A DNA stretch of 64,000 nt from Burkholderiaceae bacterium (GCA_030695205.1 JAUYTN010000058.1:62001-126000); one strand, 5' to 3'. Shown: positions 26,427 to 36,231, counted from the stretch's first letter. A program made the numbers and translations. Notes: generated from the letters alone by a model not told the origin.

Positions 26427-27857
26427 TTGGTCCTGCCAGCCTCGCCTACATCCCTTTTATTCCATGCCCCACCAGTGACCTCACAAGCCGCCCCCCACAT
26501 TCCGGTGCTCAGCCTGGCCCAGATCCTGGCCATGGTGCAGGCCAGGCTGGGCCTGATTGCGCTGGTCACCGCACTCAGCGTTGTGACCGCCTATGTGCTA
26601 ACCAGCCTCATTCCCAAGGTGTACACCGCCACCGCAGAAATTTATGTGGACTTCGGTGCCGGGGACCCCACCATCGGGCGCTATGGCGCCCAGTTGCTGG
26701 ACGAGAGCTACCTACAAACCCAAACCGACATCATCCGCAGCGAACGCATCCTGGCCCAGGTGCTGGAAGCAACCCAGCTTCTGGACAGCGAAAGCGGGCA
26801 GCGCCTCGTTGCCAGAATGGGGGCTGCAGCCGCCCGCCAAACGCTGCTGGAGGGGCTTGGAAAATCGCTGGATATCGTTCTGAAAAAGCCGGGGCGACTG
26901 ATTGAAATCAAGTTCCGTGCCGACGACGCCGAGCGAGCCCGCATAGGACTTGAAGCAGTGGTCAAGTCCTACCTGGTCACCACCCAACGCATCACACGTG
27001 GGCCCGCCGAAGAGCGGCAAAAGCAGTACGCCCTGCAACTGGAGGGCCTGCGTGCCCAAATGGAAAAGGCCCAGAAGGAGTTGTCAGCCTACCAACGCGA
27101 GCACAACATCGTCAGCCTGGACGAGCAACTTGACACGGACGCCCGCATGCTCCAGGACATGGCACAGCGCCTGACCGAAGCCACCATCGCTTTCAACACA
27201 GCGAATACCCGGCTAGGCTCTGTGAAAGGTCTGCTGGCCAGCGAGCGCTCAGCCGACCGGTTGGCGGCGCTGCCTGACGCACGGGTGGTCCAGGACTTGC
27301 GCGGGCGCATTGAAACTCTGGACGCCCAAATTGCCGCCAGCCAGTCCACACTTGGCGAGCGCCACCCGCGCCTGATGAGCCTCAGGGAAGAACGCACAGC
27401 GGCCATAGATGCCCTCCAGGTAGAAGGGGCGACCGCCGTCAGCGCCTTGACAGCCCAGCGTGACCAACTGGCCCAGGTTCAGTCCAGCATCGAATCGGAC
27501 ATGCAGCGCCAGCGGCGGCTGTTGCTGGAGCGCAAACAGCACTTGGATGTGGTCAAGTCCCTGCAAACCGAGATTGACAGCACGCGCGCGGTGTACAACG
27601 TGTCGCTACAGAAATACGACCAGTTTCTGCTGTCCAACGGTGCCAACTCTTCGGCATTCGAGGTGCTGCGCTGGCCCGCCACACCGTTCAAACCATCCCA
27701 CCCCATCATGTCGCAAAACCTGGTGTTCAGCGTGCCGGCCGGTCTGATCATCGGGCTGGCGCTGGCGCTGCTGGTGGAGCTGATGAATCGGCGCATCCGC
27801 TGTCCGGCCGACGCCGAGATGTACCTTGGTCTGCCGGTGCTGGGGCGTGCGCCATGA
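26427..27857 (+). CDS. epsF: Chain-length determinant protein (EpsF, Wzz/GNVR family)
   Basis: This polysaccharide copolymerase spans the inner membrane and sets chain length with the tyrosine kinase. The 476-aa product has TM1 (about residues 42-62, LGLIALVTALSVVTAYVLTSL), YTATAEIYVDFGAGDP, a long periplasmic coiled coil (about 190-400) and TM2 near the C-terminus (LVFSVPAGLIIGLALALLVELM) preceded by the P-rich motif WPATPFKPSHP. The start is uncertain: TTG 26427 or GTG 26475 (VTSQAAPHIPVL). The stop overlaps the epsG start (ATGA). Confidence 0.88.
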   Translation: MVLPASPTSLLFHAPPVTSQAAPHIPVLSLAQILAMVQARLGLIALVTALSVVTAYVLTSLIPKVYTATAEIYVDFGAGDPTIGRYGAQLLDESYLQTQTDIIRSERILAQVLEATQLLDSESGQRLVARMGAAAARQTLLEGLGKSLDIVLKKPGRLIEIKFRADDAERARIGLEAVVKSYLVTTQRITRGPAEERQKQYALQLEGLRAQMEKAQKELSAYQREHNIVSLDEQLDTDARMLQDMAQRLTEATIAFNTANTRLGSVKGLLASERSADRLAALPDARVVQDLRGRIETLDAQIAASQSTLGERHPRLMSLREERTAAIDALQVEGATAVSALTAQRDQLAQVQSSIESDMQRQRRLLLERKQHLDVVKSLQTEIDSTRAVYNVSLQKYDQFLLSNGANSSAFEVLRWPATPFKPSHPIMSQNLVFSVPAGLIIGLALALLVELMNRRIRCPADAEMYLGLPVLGRAP

Positions 27858-28978
27858 AGTTCAGGATTCCTTTCTTTGGACGCCGCCGCGATACGCCCTC
27901 GCCGGTGTTCGAGCATTCGCGGTTTGAGGAGTCGCAGTTCCATTCGGAGGTGCTGGCGCAGTCGCAGTTCCCAGCCTCTGTCCTGCACGACTCAGGGTTT
28001 TCGGGCGAACTGGACCTGAACCTGGACGACCCAGAGAGCGGACAACGACCCAGCCCTCCCGAAGACGCGGGCGCCAACCGCATGGGCCGGGCGTTCATGG
28101 CCGCTGGCAAGCTCACCGCCGAGCAGGTAGCGGAGGTGCTGCGGGCGCAGCATGGCCTGGGCATGCGCTTTGGCGAGGCGGCTATCCGGCTGGGCTACCT
28201 GTCCGAGGACGACGTTGCCGACGTCCTGGCCAAACAGTTCAACTTTCAGCTGCTCAACACCAAAGCGGCCCTGCAGTCCGGGCGGATCAGCAGTCGCCTG
28301 GCGGTGGCGCACCAGCCCTACTCGGCCGAGTCAGAGGCATTCAGAAAGCTCAGGGCCGAGGTGCTTCAGCGCACATCGGCACACGAGGGCACCATCGTGA
28401 TCGCGGTGGTCGGGGCACAGCCCAAAGAGGGCCGAAGCCATGTAGCGGCCAGCCTGGCCATTACCCTGTCGCAAATGAACCGCCGCACCCTGCTGATCGA
28501 TGCCAGCATGCGTCGGCCCATGCAAGACCGGCTGTTTGGGATCAGCAACCGTTTTGGCCTGTCCACCTTGCTGGCTGGTCGGCAATCGGACAAGGGCCGC
28601 GAGCTGCACCGCATCACCGAGCGGCTGTCAGTGGTACCCGCTGGCCCCAGGCCGCCCAACCCGTTGGAAATTCTGGACCCCCCAAATTTCCAGATGGTGC
28701 TCAGCCGCTACACCGACACCCACGAACTGGTGGTGGTGGACACGCCAGCCGCCTGGGACACCGCCGACGCACTGGTCATTGCCTTGCAATGCACCCATGT
28801 GCTGATGGTGGTCAGGGAGGACCACTCGCTCATTGAGCGGGTACAAAAAACCGAGCGCAACCTGGAGGGGCTGGATGTCAACCCGATTGGCGTCTTCTAT
28901 AACCGGGTCTCAGGGGTGAAGCGGTGGTGGCAACGGACATCACTGCCCGACTTGGTTGACAACCCATCCGGGCATTGA
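27854..28978 (+). CDS. epsG: EpsG-type tyrosine kinase with N-terminal MshEN-like domain
   Basis: This is the cytoplasmic BY-kinase-like ATPase partner of EpsF. It is 374 aa. Residues 1-70 are a low-complexity lead. Residues about 74-135 (MGRAFMAAGKLTAEQVAEVL ... GYLSEDDVADVLAKQFNF) resemble the MshEN/type-II secretion N-terminal domain that in some proteins binds c-di-GMP. Residues about 165-365 are the ATPase core: Walker A-like GAQPKEGRS (R194 in place of the usual Lys, a form I recall in EpsG proteins), Walker A' TLLIDASMRRPMQ, and LVVVDTPAAWDTADAL. No tyrosine-rich tail is present. The kinase function is family knowledge. Confidence 0.85.
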   Translation: MKFRIPFFGRRRDTPSPVFEHSRFEESQFHSEVLAQSQFPASVLHDSGFSGELDLNLDDPESGQRPSPPEDAGANRMGRAFMAAGKLTAEQVAEVLRAQHGLGMRFGEAAIRLGYLSEDDVADVLAKQFNFQLLNTKAALQSGRISSRLAVAHQPYSAESEAFRKLRAEVLQRTSAHEGTIVIAVVGAQPKEGRSHVAASLAITLSQMNRRTLLIDASMRRPMQDRLFGISNRFGLSTLLAGRQSDKGRELHRITERLSVVPAGPRPPNPLEILDPPNFQMVLSRYTDTHELVVVDTPAAWDTADALVIALQCTHVLMVVREDHSLIERVQKTERNLEGLDVNPIGVFYNRVSGVKRWWQRTSLPDLVDNPSGH

Positions 28979-28999
28979 GGGCGAAGGCCGGACCCGTCA

Positions 29000-30271
29000 A
29001 TGTTGAAAAAGTCGCTGGCATCCATTGCCGACCAGATGCTGCTCAGCGCCCTCAACCTGGGGGTGGCGCTGGCGCTCATTCGCTTTGCCGACAAAACATC
29101 GTATGGCCTGTACCTGCAGTGGTTCGGCGTGGTGATGTTGGCGTATTCGCTGATCGACGCCACCGTGGGCGCCACAGTGGTGGCGCGCTACAACCGGCTG
29201 GCGGCGGGCACCGAGCGCATGGACACCATAGGCGCACACATGCGCCTGGCCATTCACACCTGCCTGGGTGCGGTTGCCCTGTCAGCCCTGGGCTGGTGGC
29301 TGTTCATGCAGCCGCAACTGGCAGCTGTCGACACGGGTGCGGGCAGTTGGCTGGTGTGGCCAGCTGCGGCGGCCTACGTCGGCAGCTATGCGTGGCGGGA
29401 GTTCAAGCGTGGCACGGGGCATTTGTTGCAACGGGCCTTTGACGTGCTGTACATGGACATCACCTACGCCGCGCTCACTGTGGCGGGTGTGGCCTGGCTG
29501 ATTGCCACCGATGGGCTATCGCTGACCACCACACTGGTCACCCTGGCTGCTGCCAATGCGGTGGCCGCTGCGGTATGGATACGTGCTCCTGCTGTCCAGG
29601 GGCCGGGAGCTTGGTCGGACCACGCCAATTGGCCCACGGTCTGGCGCACCAGCCGCTGGGCCATGGGGGGAGCGTCCCTTGCGTGGGTCAGCAACCATGC
29701 GTTTTTGTACGCCAGTGCGGCTTTGCTGGGCTTGGCAGCCACAGCAGACATCGGGGCCGCGCGGTTGTTTCTGATGCCACTTTCCCTCATCACCCTGGGT
29801 TGGAAGAATGTGGCCCGTGCCGACATCGGCAACCTGCTGCAACCGGCCGACCTCGGGCCTGCCCGCCGCTATGTGGTCCGTTCGGTGCTGATGGTGTCTG
29901 GGTTTGGTGTGCTCTACCTGCTCGCGCTGTGGCTGGGCTACGGGTGGGTGTCCACCCACTTTCTGCCAGCCAACTACCAGCACCTGGAGTGGCTGATCGT
30001 GGCCTGGTCGCTGTATTTTGTGGTGTACAACGTTCGCAATGTCGGCAGCGTGCTGCTGGCTGCCATGGGTCATTTCAAGCCACTGTTTCGCCTGGATGTG
30101 GTGGGCTTGGCGGTGCAGGGCATTGGCATCGCAGTGCTGGTGCCGAGCTTCGGCGCCATGGGCCTGATTGCGTCTGTGGCCCTTTGCGAATGTGTGCTGG
30201 TGGTGTGGATGTGGAGCCGCCTGGTGCCCCGTTTGCTGTTTGCCAGGGAGGCGGCATGTCCCCCCGCGTGA
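29000..30271 (+). CDS. Polysaccharide flippase (Wzx-like, MATE/MVF superfamily)
   Basis: This 423-aa integral membrane protein has about 12 hydrophobic segments spread over its length (for example residues 10-30, 36-60, 82-104). The beginning, KKSLASIADQMLLSALNLGVALALIRFADKTSYGLYLQ, is typical of O-antigen/EPS flippases. It would translocate the undecaprenyl-linked repeat unit across the inner membrane. Its end overlaps the next glycosyltransferase start by 16 bp. Confidence 0.85.
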   Translation: MLKKSLASIADQMLLSALNLGVALALIRFADKTSYGLYLQWFGVVMLAYSLIDATVGATVVARYNRLAAGTERMDTIGAHMRLAIHTCLGAVALSALGWWLFMQPQLAAVDTGAGSWLVWPAAAAYVGSYAWREFKRGTGHLLQRAFDVLYMDITYAALTVAGVAWLIATDGLSLTTTLVTLAAANAVAAAVWIRAPAVQGPGAWSDHANWPTVWRTSRWAMGGASLAWVSNHAFLYASAALLGLAATADIGAARLFLMPLSLITLGWKNVARADIGNLLQPADLGPARRYVVRSVLMVSGFGVLYLLALWLGYGWVSTHFLPANYQHLEWLIVAWSLYFVVYNVRNVGSVLLAAMGHFKPLFRLDVVGLAVQGIGIAVLVPSFGAMGLIASVALCECVLVVWMWSRLVPRLLFAREAACPPA

Positions 30272-31188
30272 GCATATGCATCTGCACCTTCAAGCGGCCC
30301 GCCATGCTGTCGGCCCTGCTGCAGGACCTGCAGCGCGTGGCCTGGGATGGCCTTGACGCCGAGTGCGAGATTGTGGTCGTTGACAACGACCCTGCCCTGT
30401 CGGCCACGGCCGTCCTGGCAGACTGGTCAATCCGCAGCCGTTGGCCTCTGGTGGCCGATGCCTTTGGCCAATCCAACATCGCCAGCGCCCGCAACCGGCT
30501 GGTGTCATTGGCCAAAGGGGAGCGCATTCTCTTTTTGGATGACGACCAGCACCCCCATGACCCCCACTGGCTGATGGCCATGTCCGAGGCCATGGACCAG
30601 TTTCAGGCTGATGCGGTCTTTGGTGCGGTTCGTCCGCTGTTTGAGCCAGGTACGCCCGACTGGATACGGGACGCTGGCCATTTCGACATGGACCCCGCCG
30701 GGATGTCCACTGGCACGCCCGTGACCAAAGACCTGGCCCACTGCGGCAACTCGCTCATCCGGCGTCGGTGCTTCGAGGCCGTCTCACCACCATTCAACAC
30801 CGACTACGGACGCACAGGCGGCGAAGACAGCGTGTTTTTTCAGGAACTGCTGGCCCAGGGTTTTCGGCTCATCTGGTGTGCCGACGGCGCGGTGAGCGAG
30901 TACGTCCCGCCACAACGCGCCACCGCCAAGTGGCTGCTGACCCGGTCTTACCGGGAGGGGCAAACCTGGGCACGCACCGAAATGCTGCGGCGCGGGGGTG
31001 CCAAGCGGGTGCTGCACGGAGGCCTGTTGCTGCTCAGGGCGGGGGTGCTGCTGGCCATCTCCATGCTGCTGCTGCTGGTTTGGAGCCCGGTTTCTGCGGG
31101 CAAACGCTTGCACTGGTCGCGCAAATGCGTGGGTCAACTCGGGAAGATCAGCCACTTTTTTGGGGGTCGGTTTGCCGAGTACGGCTGA
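30256..31188 (+). CDS. Family 2 glycosyltransferase
   Basis: A 310-aa cytoplasmic-type GT-A glycosyltransferase. It has SICICTFKRPAMLSALLQDL (nucleotide-sugar binding), VVVDNDPALSA, NIASARNRLV, ILFLDDDQHP (DxD-like metal site), GAVRPLFEPGTPDWI, GNSLIRRRCFEAV and TGGEDSVFFQELLAQGFRLIW (ED acid pair). The C-terminal helices (GGLLLLRAGVLLAISMLLLLVW) may contact the membrane. Start ATG 30256 overlaps the flippase end. Sugar specificity is unknown. Confidence 0.87.
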   Translation: MSPRVSICICTFKRPAMLSALLQDLQRVAWDGLDAECEIVVVDNDPALSATAVLADWSIRSRWPLVADAFGQSNIASARNRLVSLAKGERILFLDDDQHPHDPHWLMAMSEAMDQFQADAVFGAVRPLFEPGTPDWIRDAGHFDMDPAGMSTGTPVTKDLAHCGNSLIRRRCFEAVSPPFNTDYGRTGGEDSVFFQELLAQGFRLIWCADGAVSEYVPPQRATAKWLLTRSYREGQTWARTEMLRRGGAKRVLHGGLLLLRAGVLLAISMLLLLVWSPVSAGKRLHWSRKCVGQLGKISHFFGGRFAEYG

Positions 31189-32551
31189 TACCCCCAGAGC
31201 CCATCGGGTGCGAACGCTCAACCCCGGCGCCCGCTCCCAGGTCGGCAGTGGTGCGCCGGGTACCGATGCCTCTGCAGCCCCCACCAGTTGGTTGGATGTG
31301 CGCGGCCTGTGGGGGTTCATGCTGCTCACGAGCTTCTTGCCATCGGATCTGAGCTGGCCCGAAGACCGCACCGAGCTCGCACTGACCGATGGCAGCTGGG
31401 CGTCGCGGTTGCCACTGATCATCATGCTGGGGTGGTCGATGTGGCTGTGGGTCCGCTCGCCCACTCGGGTCTGGACCCCCGACTGGACGGTTGCCCCATG
31501 GCTGGCTGCGCTGGTTGGCTGGGTGGGCTTGACCTTGTTGTGGTCCCCCCTTCCCGATGCCAGTTTCAAAAGCTGGCTGCGCCTGGTGCTGACCCTGTTG
31601 GTGGCCACGGTGCTGGCCCACGGCTACCGGGGCCGCATGCTGGATTTTCTGTCCGATGGTCTGCTGGTGCTCATGTTGGTGCTGGTGCCATCGATTGCGG
31701 TGGCGCTGCTCAAGCCTGGCGTGGGTTTGGAGTCCGTCGCGGGTATTGAAGGATCCTGGCGTGGCATCACCGCCCAGAAAAACACCTTGGGCCTCGCGGC
31801 GGCGCTGGCGGCGGCATCGTACTTCGTGCTGCTGCTGACCCGCCCGCGCGACACCCTGGCCAAGTGGTGGATGGCAGCGGTGGCGGTGGTGTGTCTGCTG
31901 GGTTCGCGCAGCTCCACCTCGCTGGCCATGACAGTGCTCATTAGCGGCATTTTCTGGCTGTTTTACCGGCAACACCTCAACAGCTTTGCCTGGCTCAGCC
32001 GCCTGTTTCTGGCATTCGTGCTGCTGATCATGACCTACGTATACCTGTACTTCATGTGGCACTCCCAACTCCCTACCTGGAACGGCTTTGTGGGCTCGGT
32101 GGCCCAGTGGTTCGGGAAAGGGGCCGACCTGTCGGGTCGGGCCGACATCTGGCCACTGGTATGGAGCGAAATCGAAAAACACCCCTGGCTGGGCCTGGGC
32201 TATGCCGCTTTTTGGCGGGGTGAGGGCAGTGCCTCACAGTACATCGCCGATGTGCTGTACTGGGCGCCCACGACCGCTCACAACGGCTACATCGACCTCA
32301 TCAATGAGGTGGGCCTGGTGGGCCTGCTGCTGTTTATGGCACTCTGCGTAGCCCAGCTCGCCCGCATTGCCAGCTTGCACAAGCGCCAACGGGTAGAAGC
32401 ATCGGTTCACCTGGCCCTGCTGGTGCCGTTTTTGCTGTGGAACTTCAGTGAAACATCGGCGGTGAATGCTTACATGCCCCTGCAGTTCGTCATCTGGTGC
32501 TCACTGCTGATGGCACAGACCGCCGACCACCCGAGGACGGCAAGTGCCTGA
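31172..32551 (+). CDS. O-antigen ligase/polymerase (Wzy-like) membrane protein
   Basis: The product is 459 aa from TTG 31172 (LPSTADTPRAHRV), which has GGGGG about 6 bp upstream; GTG 31208 is an alternative. It has about ten TM segments and a large loop with GKGADLSGRADIWPLVWSEIEKHPWLGLGYAAFW...PTTAHNGYIDLINEVGLVGLLLF. This GR-x-x-W...H-N-x-x-x-D pattern is the Wzy_C/O-antigen ligase signature. In this locus it is most likely the EPS polymerase. Its 3' end overlaps the glycoside hydrolase start by 8 bp. Confidence 0.85.
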   Translation: MPSTADTPRAHRVRTLNPGARSQVGSGAPGTDASAAPTSWLDVRGLWGFMLLTSFLPSDLSWPEDRTELALTDGSWASRLPLIIMLGWSMWLWVRSPTRVWTPDWTVAPWLAALVGWVGLTLLWSPLPDASFKSWLRLVLTLLVATVLAHGYRGRMLDFLSDGLLVLMLVLVPSIAVALLKPGVGLESVAGIEGSWRGITAQKNTLGLAAALAAASYFVLLLTRPRDTLAKWWMAAVAVVCLLGSRSSTSLAMTVLISGIFWLFYRQHLNSFAWLSRLFLAFVLLIMTYVYLYFMWHSQLPTWNGFVGSVAQWFGKGADLSGRADIWPLVWSEIEKHPWLGLGYAAFWRGEGSASQYIADVLYWAPTTAHNGYIDLINEVGLVGLLLFMALCVAQLARIASLHKRQRVEASVHLALLVPFLLWNFSETSAVNAYMPLQFVIWCSLLMAQTADHPRTASA

Positions 32552-34931
32552 GCGCTTCATCTGGCTGTGGCTGTGGCTGGGACTGTCCATGTGCAGCCCC
32601 GCTTGGTCGACCTCGCCTTTGGTGAGTTGGGACCCGCCCGACTGGGGCCCCCTGTCCCCCCACCTGGGCCTGGGCCATGCGGCAGGGCGCATTGCCGATG
32701 GCCAGCGGGTGGTGGCCATCGGTCCGCATTTCTTCACGCCAGGGCCCGACGGGGAGCTGGGTACGCCCGATGATGTGCGCATGCGCTGGTACGGCATCAA
32801 CGTCGCGGGTGTGGCTGCATTCCCGACCGCAGACGGTGCGAGGCAATTGTCCCGCACACTGGCCAGTTGGGGCTTCAATGCGGTGCGGATTCACTACATA
32901 GACGCCCCGCCCCACCCTGACCCGACGGTGGTCAACAGCGTGCTCAGCGATGGCCCTTACCCCAGTTTCAACCCCGTGGCCATCGAGCGGCTGCGGCACT
33001 TGCTGGCCGAGCTGCGTGACCAAGGGCTGTATGTGCAGCTCAACCCAATCGCCGCCTACACCTTGCGTCCACAGCAGGACGGTGTGCCGCCACTTGCACC
33101 ACCGGCACCGCTTGCACGGGGGGCAGCTGGCAATGCCGAGGCCCGCCTGCCCGCCAACCACCCGCTGGCCGCCATCCACCCGGATCTGCTCCAACGCCAG
33201 CAGACCTACCTGACTCAACTGGCCCAGCACCTGGACCTCCGCCACCAGCCCGCGCTGGCGATGGTGGATGCGGTGAACGAGTCCTCCCTGCTGGCCACCT
33301 GGACGCAGTGGGACCCCAAAGGGTGGGTACACACCGTCTCAGGCGAGTACGCCCAGCGGCTGGAAGGTGCCTGGGCACGCTGGGTGGACCGCACCCATGG
33401 CGGACTGCCCGCAGCCCTGCAAGCCTGGGGCCTGCCCGCATCGACCCCTCTGCCCACCCCCACACCCACCGAGCCGCATGGCGTGGGCCTCAGCCCCGGT
33501 GGCAACACCTCCAGCTGGTGGTCACGCGCATGGCAGCGTGTGGCACGCCTGGTGGACCTGTTACCGCCCGCCTGGCGTGCGACGGTATCGGGCTGGCTTC
33601 GCGCCAACAGCCCCTTGCCCAACGGAGTGCTCCACGACTACCTGCGCTTTTTGACCGAACTCGACAGACAGCATGGAGAGGCGCTGAGGGCGACCTTGCG
33701 CGAGAGCATTCGACCCGACCTGCCCGTCACAGGCACCCAGGTGGGCTACGGCAACGGCTGGGGCACCGTGGCGCAAGCTGGAATGGATTTTGTGGACGAC
33801 CACCTGTACGTGGACCACTACCAGTTCACCGGAACAAATTGGGACATGAACAACTGGTACGTCAGCCGAGAGGCGTTGTCCGGGCAGGCCTGGCCACGGC
33901 TGGTAGGGGCAGCGGCCCTTCGTGACCGCACGCGTCCCTACATCATCAGTGAGTTTGGCCAGCCCTACCCCAACCCACTGGGCCCCGAAATGGCCTTGAC
34001 CCTGGCGACCCTCGCCCGGCTGCAGGACTGGGATGGCTTGTTTCTGTTTGACCACGACGCCTTCGACACCCAACGCCGTGCGCCCGCGCACTTTGACGTC
34101 CAAGGCGACTGGCCGCGGGCTGTGGTGTCGGCGCTGGCATCCAGGGTGTTGCTGTCCGACGGTCTCGCCGCCATCCCGGCAGAGACTGTGGCGCAGCCCG
34201 ACCCCGCGTCCTTCACCGCATCCTGGTTGCGCCAGCGCCGACCCGACTACTGGAGCCACGAACTACAGCAAGCGACCCCACCGGCGCTGGCAGACGCCCT
34301 GCAGGCCTGGGGCTACGGGCCTGCACCCCAGACCGCCACCCCACACAGCGACCGGACAAGCCCCATGCTGCGCCACAGCGCAGGGCGCCTGTCGGCGGAC
34401 TGGGCCACCGGCGCCTGGGTCAGCGGCAGGTTCGTCGGCGCAAGCCAAGGGCTCATGGGTGAAGTGCACTGGGCGCTGCCCGTGGGGCACGACGAGCAAC
34501 TGGCCACCCTGGTGCTGGTCAGTGGCGACGGTTTGCCACTGGGGCAGTCGCGGCACTGGTTGCTGGGGGTCGTGACGCCCACGGTGGGCTCCAGTGCCTC
34601 CGCCACGCCACCCATGCCCCACACCTGGGCCCAGCACCCATCGGGCAGCCAGCGCTGGACGCTCGCACCAGTGGCAGGTGCCGCTGGCCCTTCGGAGCCA
34701 CCCAATTCTGTGCCACCGCTGTGGACCGAGCCCCCACGGCTGCGCCTGGAACTTCCTGCGCGTGCCGCGCAAGCCCAGGTGTGGCGGCTGGGGGCGCGCG
34801 GTGAGCACCTTGGCCAGGTGGGCCTGTTGCCTGGATCCCAAGGGCGTTGGCACCTGCCCACAGGCCCAGCGGCCAGCGGGCAACCACCGTCGATGTGGTT
34901 CGATATTCGCTGGGCAGGGGGCACACCATGA
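32544..34931 (+). CDS. Secreted clan GH-A glycoside hydrolase (cellulase-like fold)
   Basis: A 795-aa protein starts at GTG 32544 (PERFIWLWLWLGLSM), with a Sec signal to about residue 22. The first about 520 residues look like a (beta/alpha)8 hydrolase: MRWYGINVAGVAAF, LASWGFNAVRIHYID, LAMVDAVNESS (N245-E246, acid/base) and PYIISEFGQPYP (E470, nucleophile), the arrangement of clan GH-A (GH5-like). The second half (about 540-795) is a beta-rich region of unknown role. It lies between Wzy and the outer-membrane protein with overlapping stop/start codons, so it most probably acts on the locus's own polysaccharide during or after export. The exact GH family is not assignable by eye. Confidence 0.78.
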   Translation: MPERFIWLWLWLGLSMCSPAWSTSPLVSWDPPDWGPLSPHLGLGHAAGRIADGQRVVAIGPHFFTPGPDGELGTPDDVRMRWYGINVAGVAAFPTADGARQLSRTLASWGFNAVRIHYIDAPPHPDPTVVNSVLSDGPYPSFNPVAIERLRHLLAELRDQGLYVQLNPIAAYTLRPQQDGVPPLAPPAPLARGAAGNAEARLPANHPLAAIHPDLLQRQQTYLTQLAQHLDLRHQPALAMVDAVNESSLLATWTQWDPKGWVHTVSGEYAQRLEGAWARWVDRTHGGLPAALQAWGLPASTPLPTPTPTEPHGVGLSPGGNTSSWWSRAWQRVARLVDLLPPAWRATVSGWLRANSPLPNGVLHDYLRFLTELDRQHGEALRATLRESIRPDLPVTGTQVGYGNGWGTVAQAGMDFVDDHLYVDHYQFTGTNWDMNNWYVSREALSGQAWPRLVGAAALRDRTRPYIISEFGQPYPNPLGPEMALTLATLARLQDWDGLFLFDHDAFDTQRRAPAHFDVQGDWPRAVVSALASRVLLSDGLAAIPAETVAQPDPASFTASWLRQRRPDYWSHELQQATPPALADALQAWGYGPAPQTATPHSDRTSPMLRHSAGRLSADWATGAWVSGRFVGASQGLMGEVHWALPVGHDEQLATLVLVSGDGLPLGQSRHWLLGVVTPTVGSSASATPPMPHTWAQHPSGSQRWTLAPVAGAAGPSEPPNSVPPLWTEPPRLRLELPARAAQAQVWRLGARGEHLGQVGLLPGSQGRWHLPTGPAASGQPPSMWFDIRWAGGTP

Positions 34932-36199
34932 CAGCGACCAGGGTTCGCGACTGGGCAGCATGGGGAACGCTGGGCCTGGCAACAGTGGCACCTGGCACCG
35001 CCATGGCCGCCGCCGATGTGCTGCTGAGGCTGGAAACCGTTCTAGGGCACACCACCAACGCTCTGCGCCTAGCCAACGACGAACTGGCCCGTGTGCCCCC
35101 CCCAGTCACCGACACATCCACCTTGAGGCTGCGCGCTGACGTTGGCATCAGCTGGGATCTGGGCCACCCCGCCAACCGCCTGCAACTGACGCACCAGCTC
35201 CAACGCAGCACACACGCACAGGTGGCCGAGCTCGACGGCAACAGCCAACTCAGCACCGCCAACCTGGTCTGGGGCCGCGAGCGCTGGATCACCGGCCAAC
35301 TCACCACCCGCTGGCAAGACCAGCCCGAGCGCCTCGACATTGGCAACAACCAGGCCCGCACCGGTCGCCAGCGCACCCAAAGCCACGGCTGGACGCTGAG
35401 CCTCAACCCCACGCCCCAGTGGTCGGTCCCGCTGCAAAACACCTGGCGCCACACCCGCACCGATGCGGCGGTGGCCGCCGAGTCGGGCGACATCCAGGAG
35501 CGCAGCCAGCGCGTTGGGTTGGCTTGGTCGCCCCAGCCCGGGCGAAGCATAGGGCTAGGCATCACCGACACCACCCTGACCACCACACCCGTGTTCTGGA
35601 GCGCTGGCACGCTGGGACAGCCGCTGCAGCTGCGCACCCACAGCCTGGAAGTGGACTGGCGCGTCAGCGTCAAAACCCAGCTCACGGCCACATGGGGCGC
35701 CCAGCGCTGGAAGCTGCCACTCATCGGGCAGCCCGCGTCCAGCCGCCGGCCGCTGAGCCTGGGGGTGGACCACCGCTACTCCGCCCTGACCCGGTTGCAG
35801 TACCAGTACCGCCAGGATATGGTGGCCGACTTCTCAGCTCGTTCCGGGTTGACCCAGCAAAGCGTGCACGACTGGTCGCTGAACTGGGTCCACAGCCCCA
35901 AAACCCGTTTGCGCCTGGACCTCACCCGCGCCCGCCAGCAACCCGCCTTTCAGGACGGTGGCGTGCGCGGCTCCGAACGCACCCGCCAGTGGGCGTTTGC
36001 GTCTCGGCTGGAGTACGAGTGGCACAGACCCTGGACCACCTTTGTGGAATGGGGCCTGGAGCGCAAGACCATTGAGCCCCTGAGCGGCCCCAACCGCCAC
36101 ATCCGGCTGAACTTCTGGCAAGTGGGCCTCCGCTACGATTGGGAGCGCTCCCGCTACGACCGCGATGCCATGTCCCTACAGGCTCTGCCCAGACTTTGA
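34928..36199 (+). CDS. epsL: EpsL-like outer-membrane beta-barrel protein
   Basis: The 423-aa product has a signal peptide (WGTLGLATVAPGTAMAAADV) and then alternating amphipathic strands with many Trp/Tyr/Arg girdle residues to a C-terminal strand (FWQVGLRYDWERSRYD). EPS clusters of the methanolan type carry such a putative porin (EpsL) that may let polymer leave the cell. The start ATG overlaps the hydrolase stop (ATGA). EpsL identity rests on fold pattern and position. Confidence 0.7.
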   Translation: MTATRVRDWAAWGTLGLATVAPGTAMAAADVLLRLETVLGHTTNALRLANDELARVPPPVTDTSTLRLRADVGISWDLGHPANRLQLTHQLQRSTHAQVAELDGNSQLSTANLVWGRERWITGQLTTRWQDQPERLDIGNNQARTGRQRTQSHGWTLSLNPTPQWSVPLQNTWRHTRTDAAVAAESGDIQERSQRVGLAWSPQPGRSIGLGITDTTLTTTPVFWSAGTLGQPLQLRTHSLEVDWRVSVKTQLTATWGAQRWKLPLIGQPASSRRPLSLGVDHRYSALTRLQYQYRQDMVADFSARSGLTQQSVHDWSLNWVHSPKTRLRLDLTRARQQPAFQDGGVRGSERTRQWAFASRLEYEWHRPWTTFVEWGLERKTIEPLSGPNRHIRLNFWQVGLRYDWERSRYDRDAMSLQALPRL

Positions 36200-36231
36200 G
36201 CCCCTGTCACCCACCCAGACCGCGACACGCC

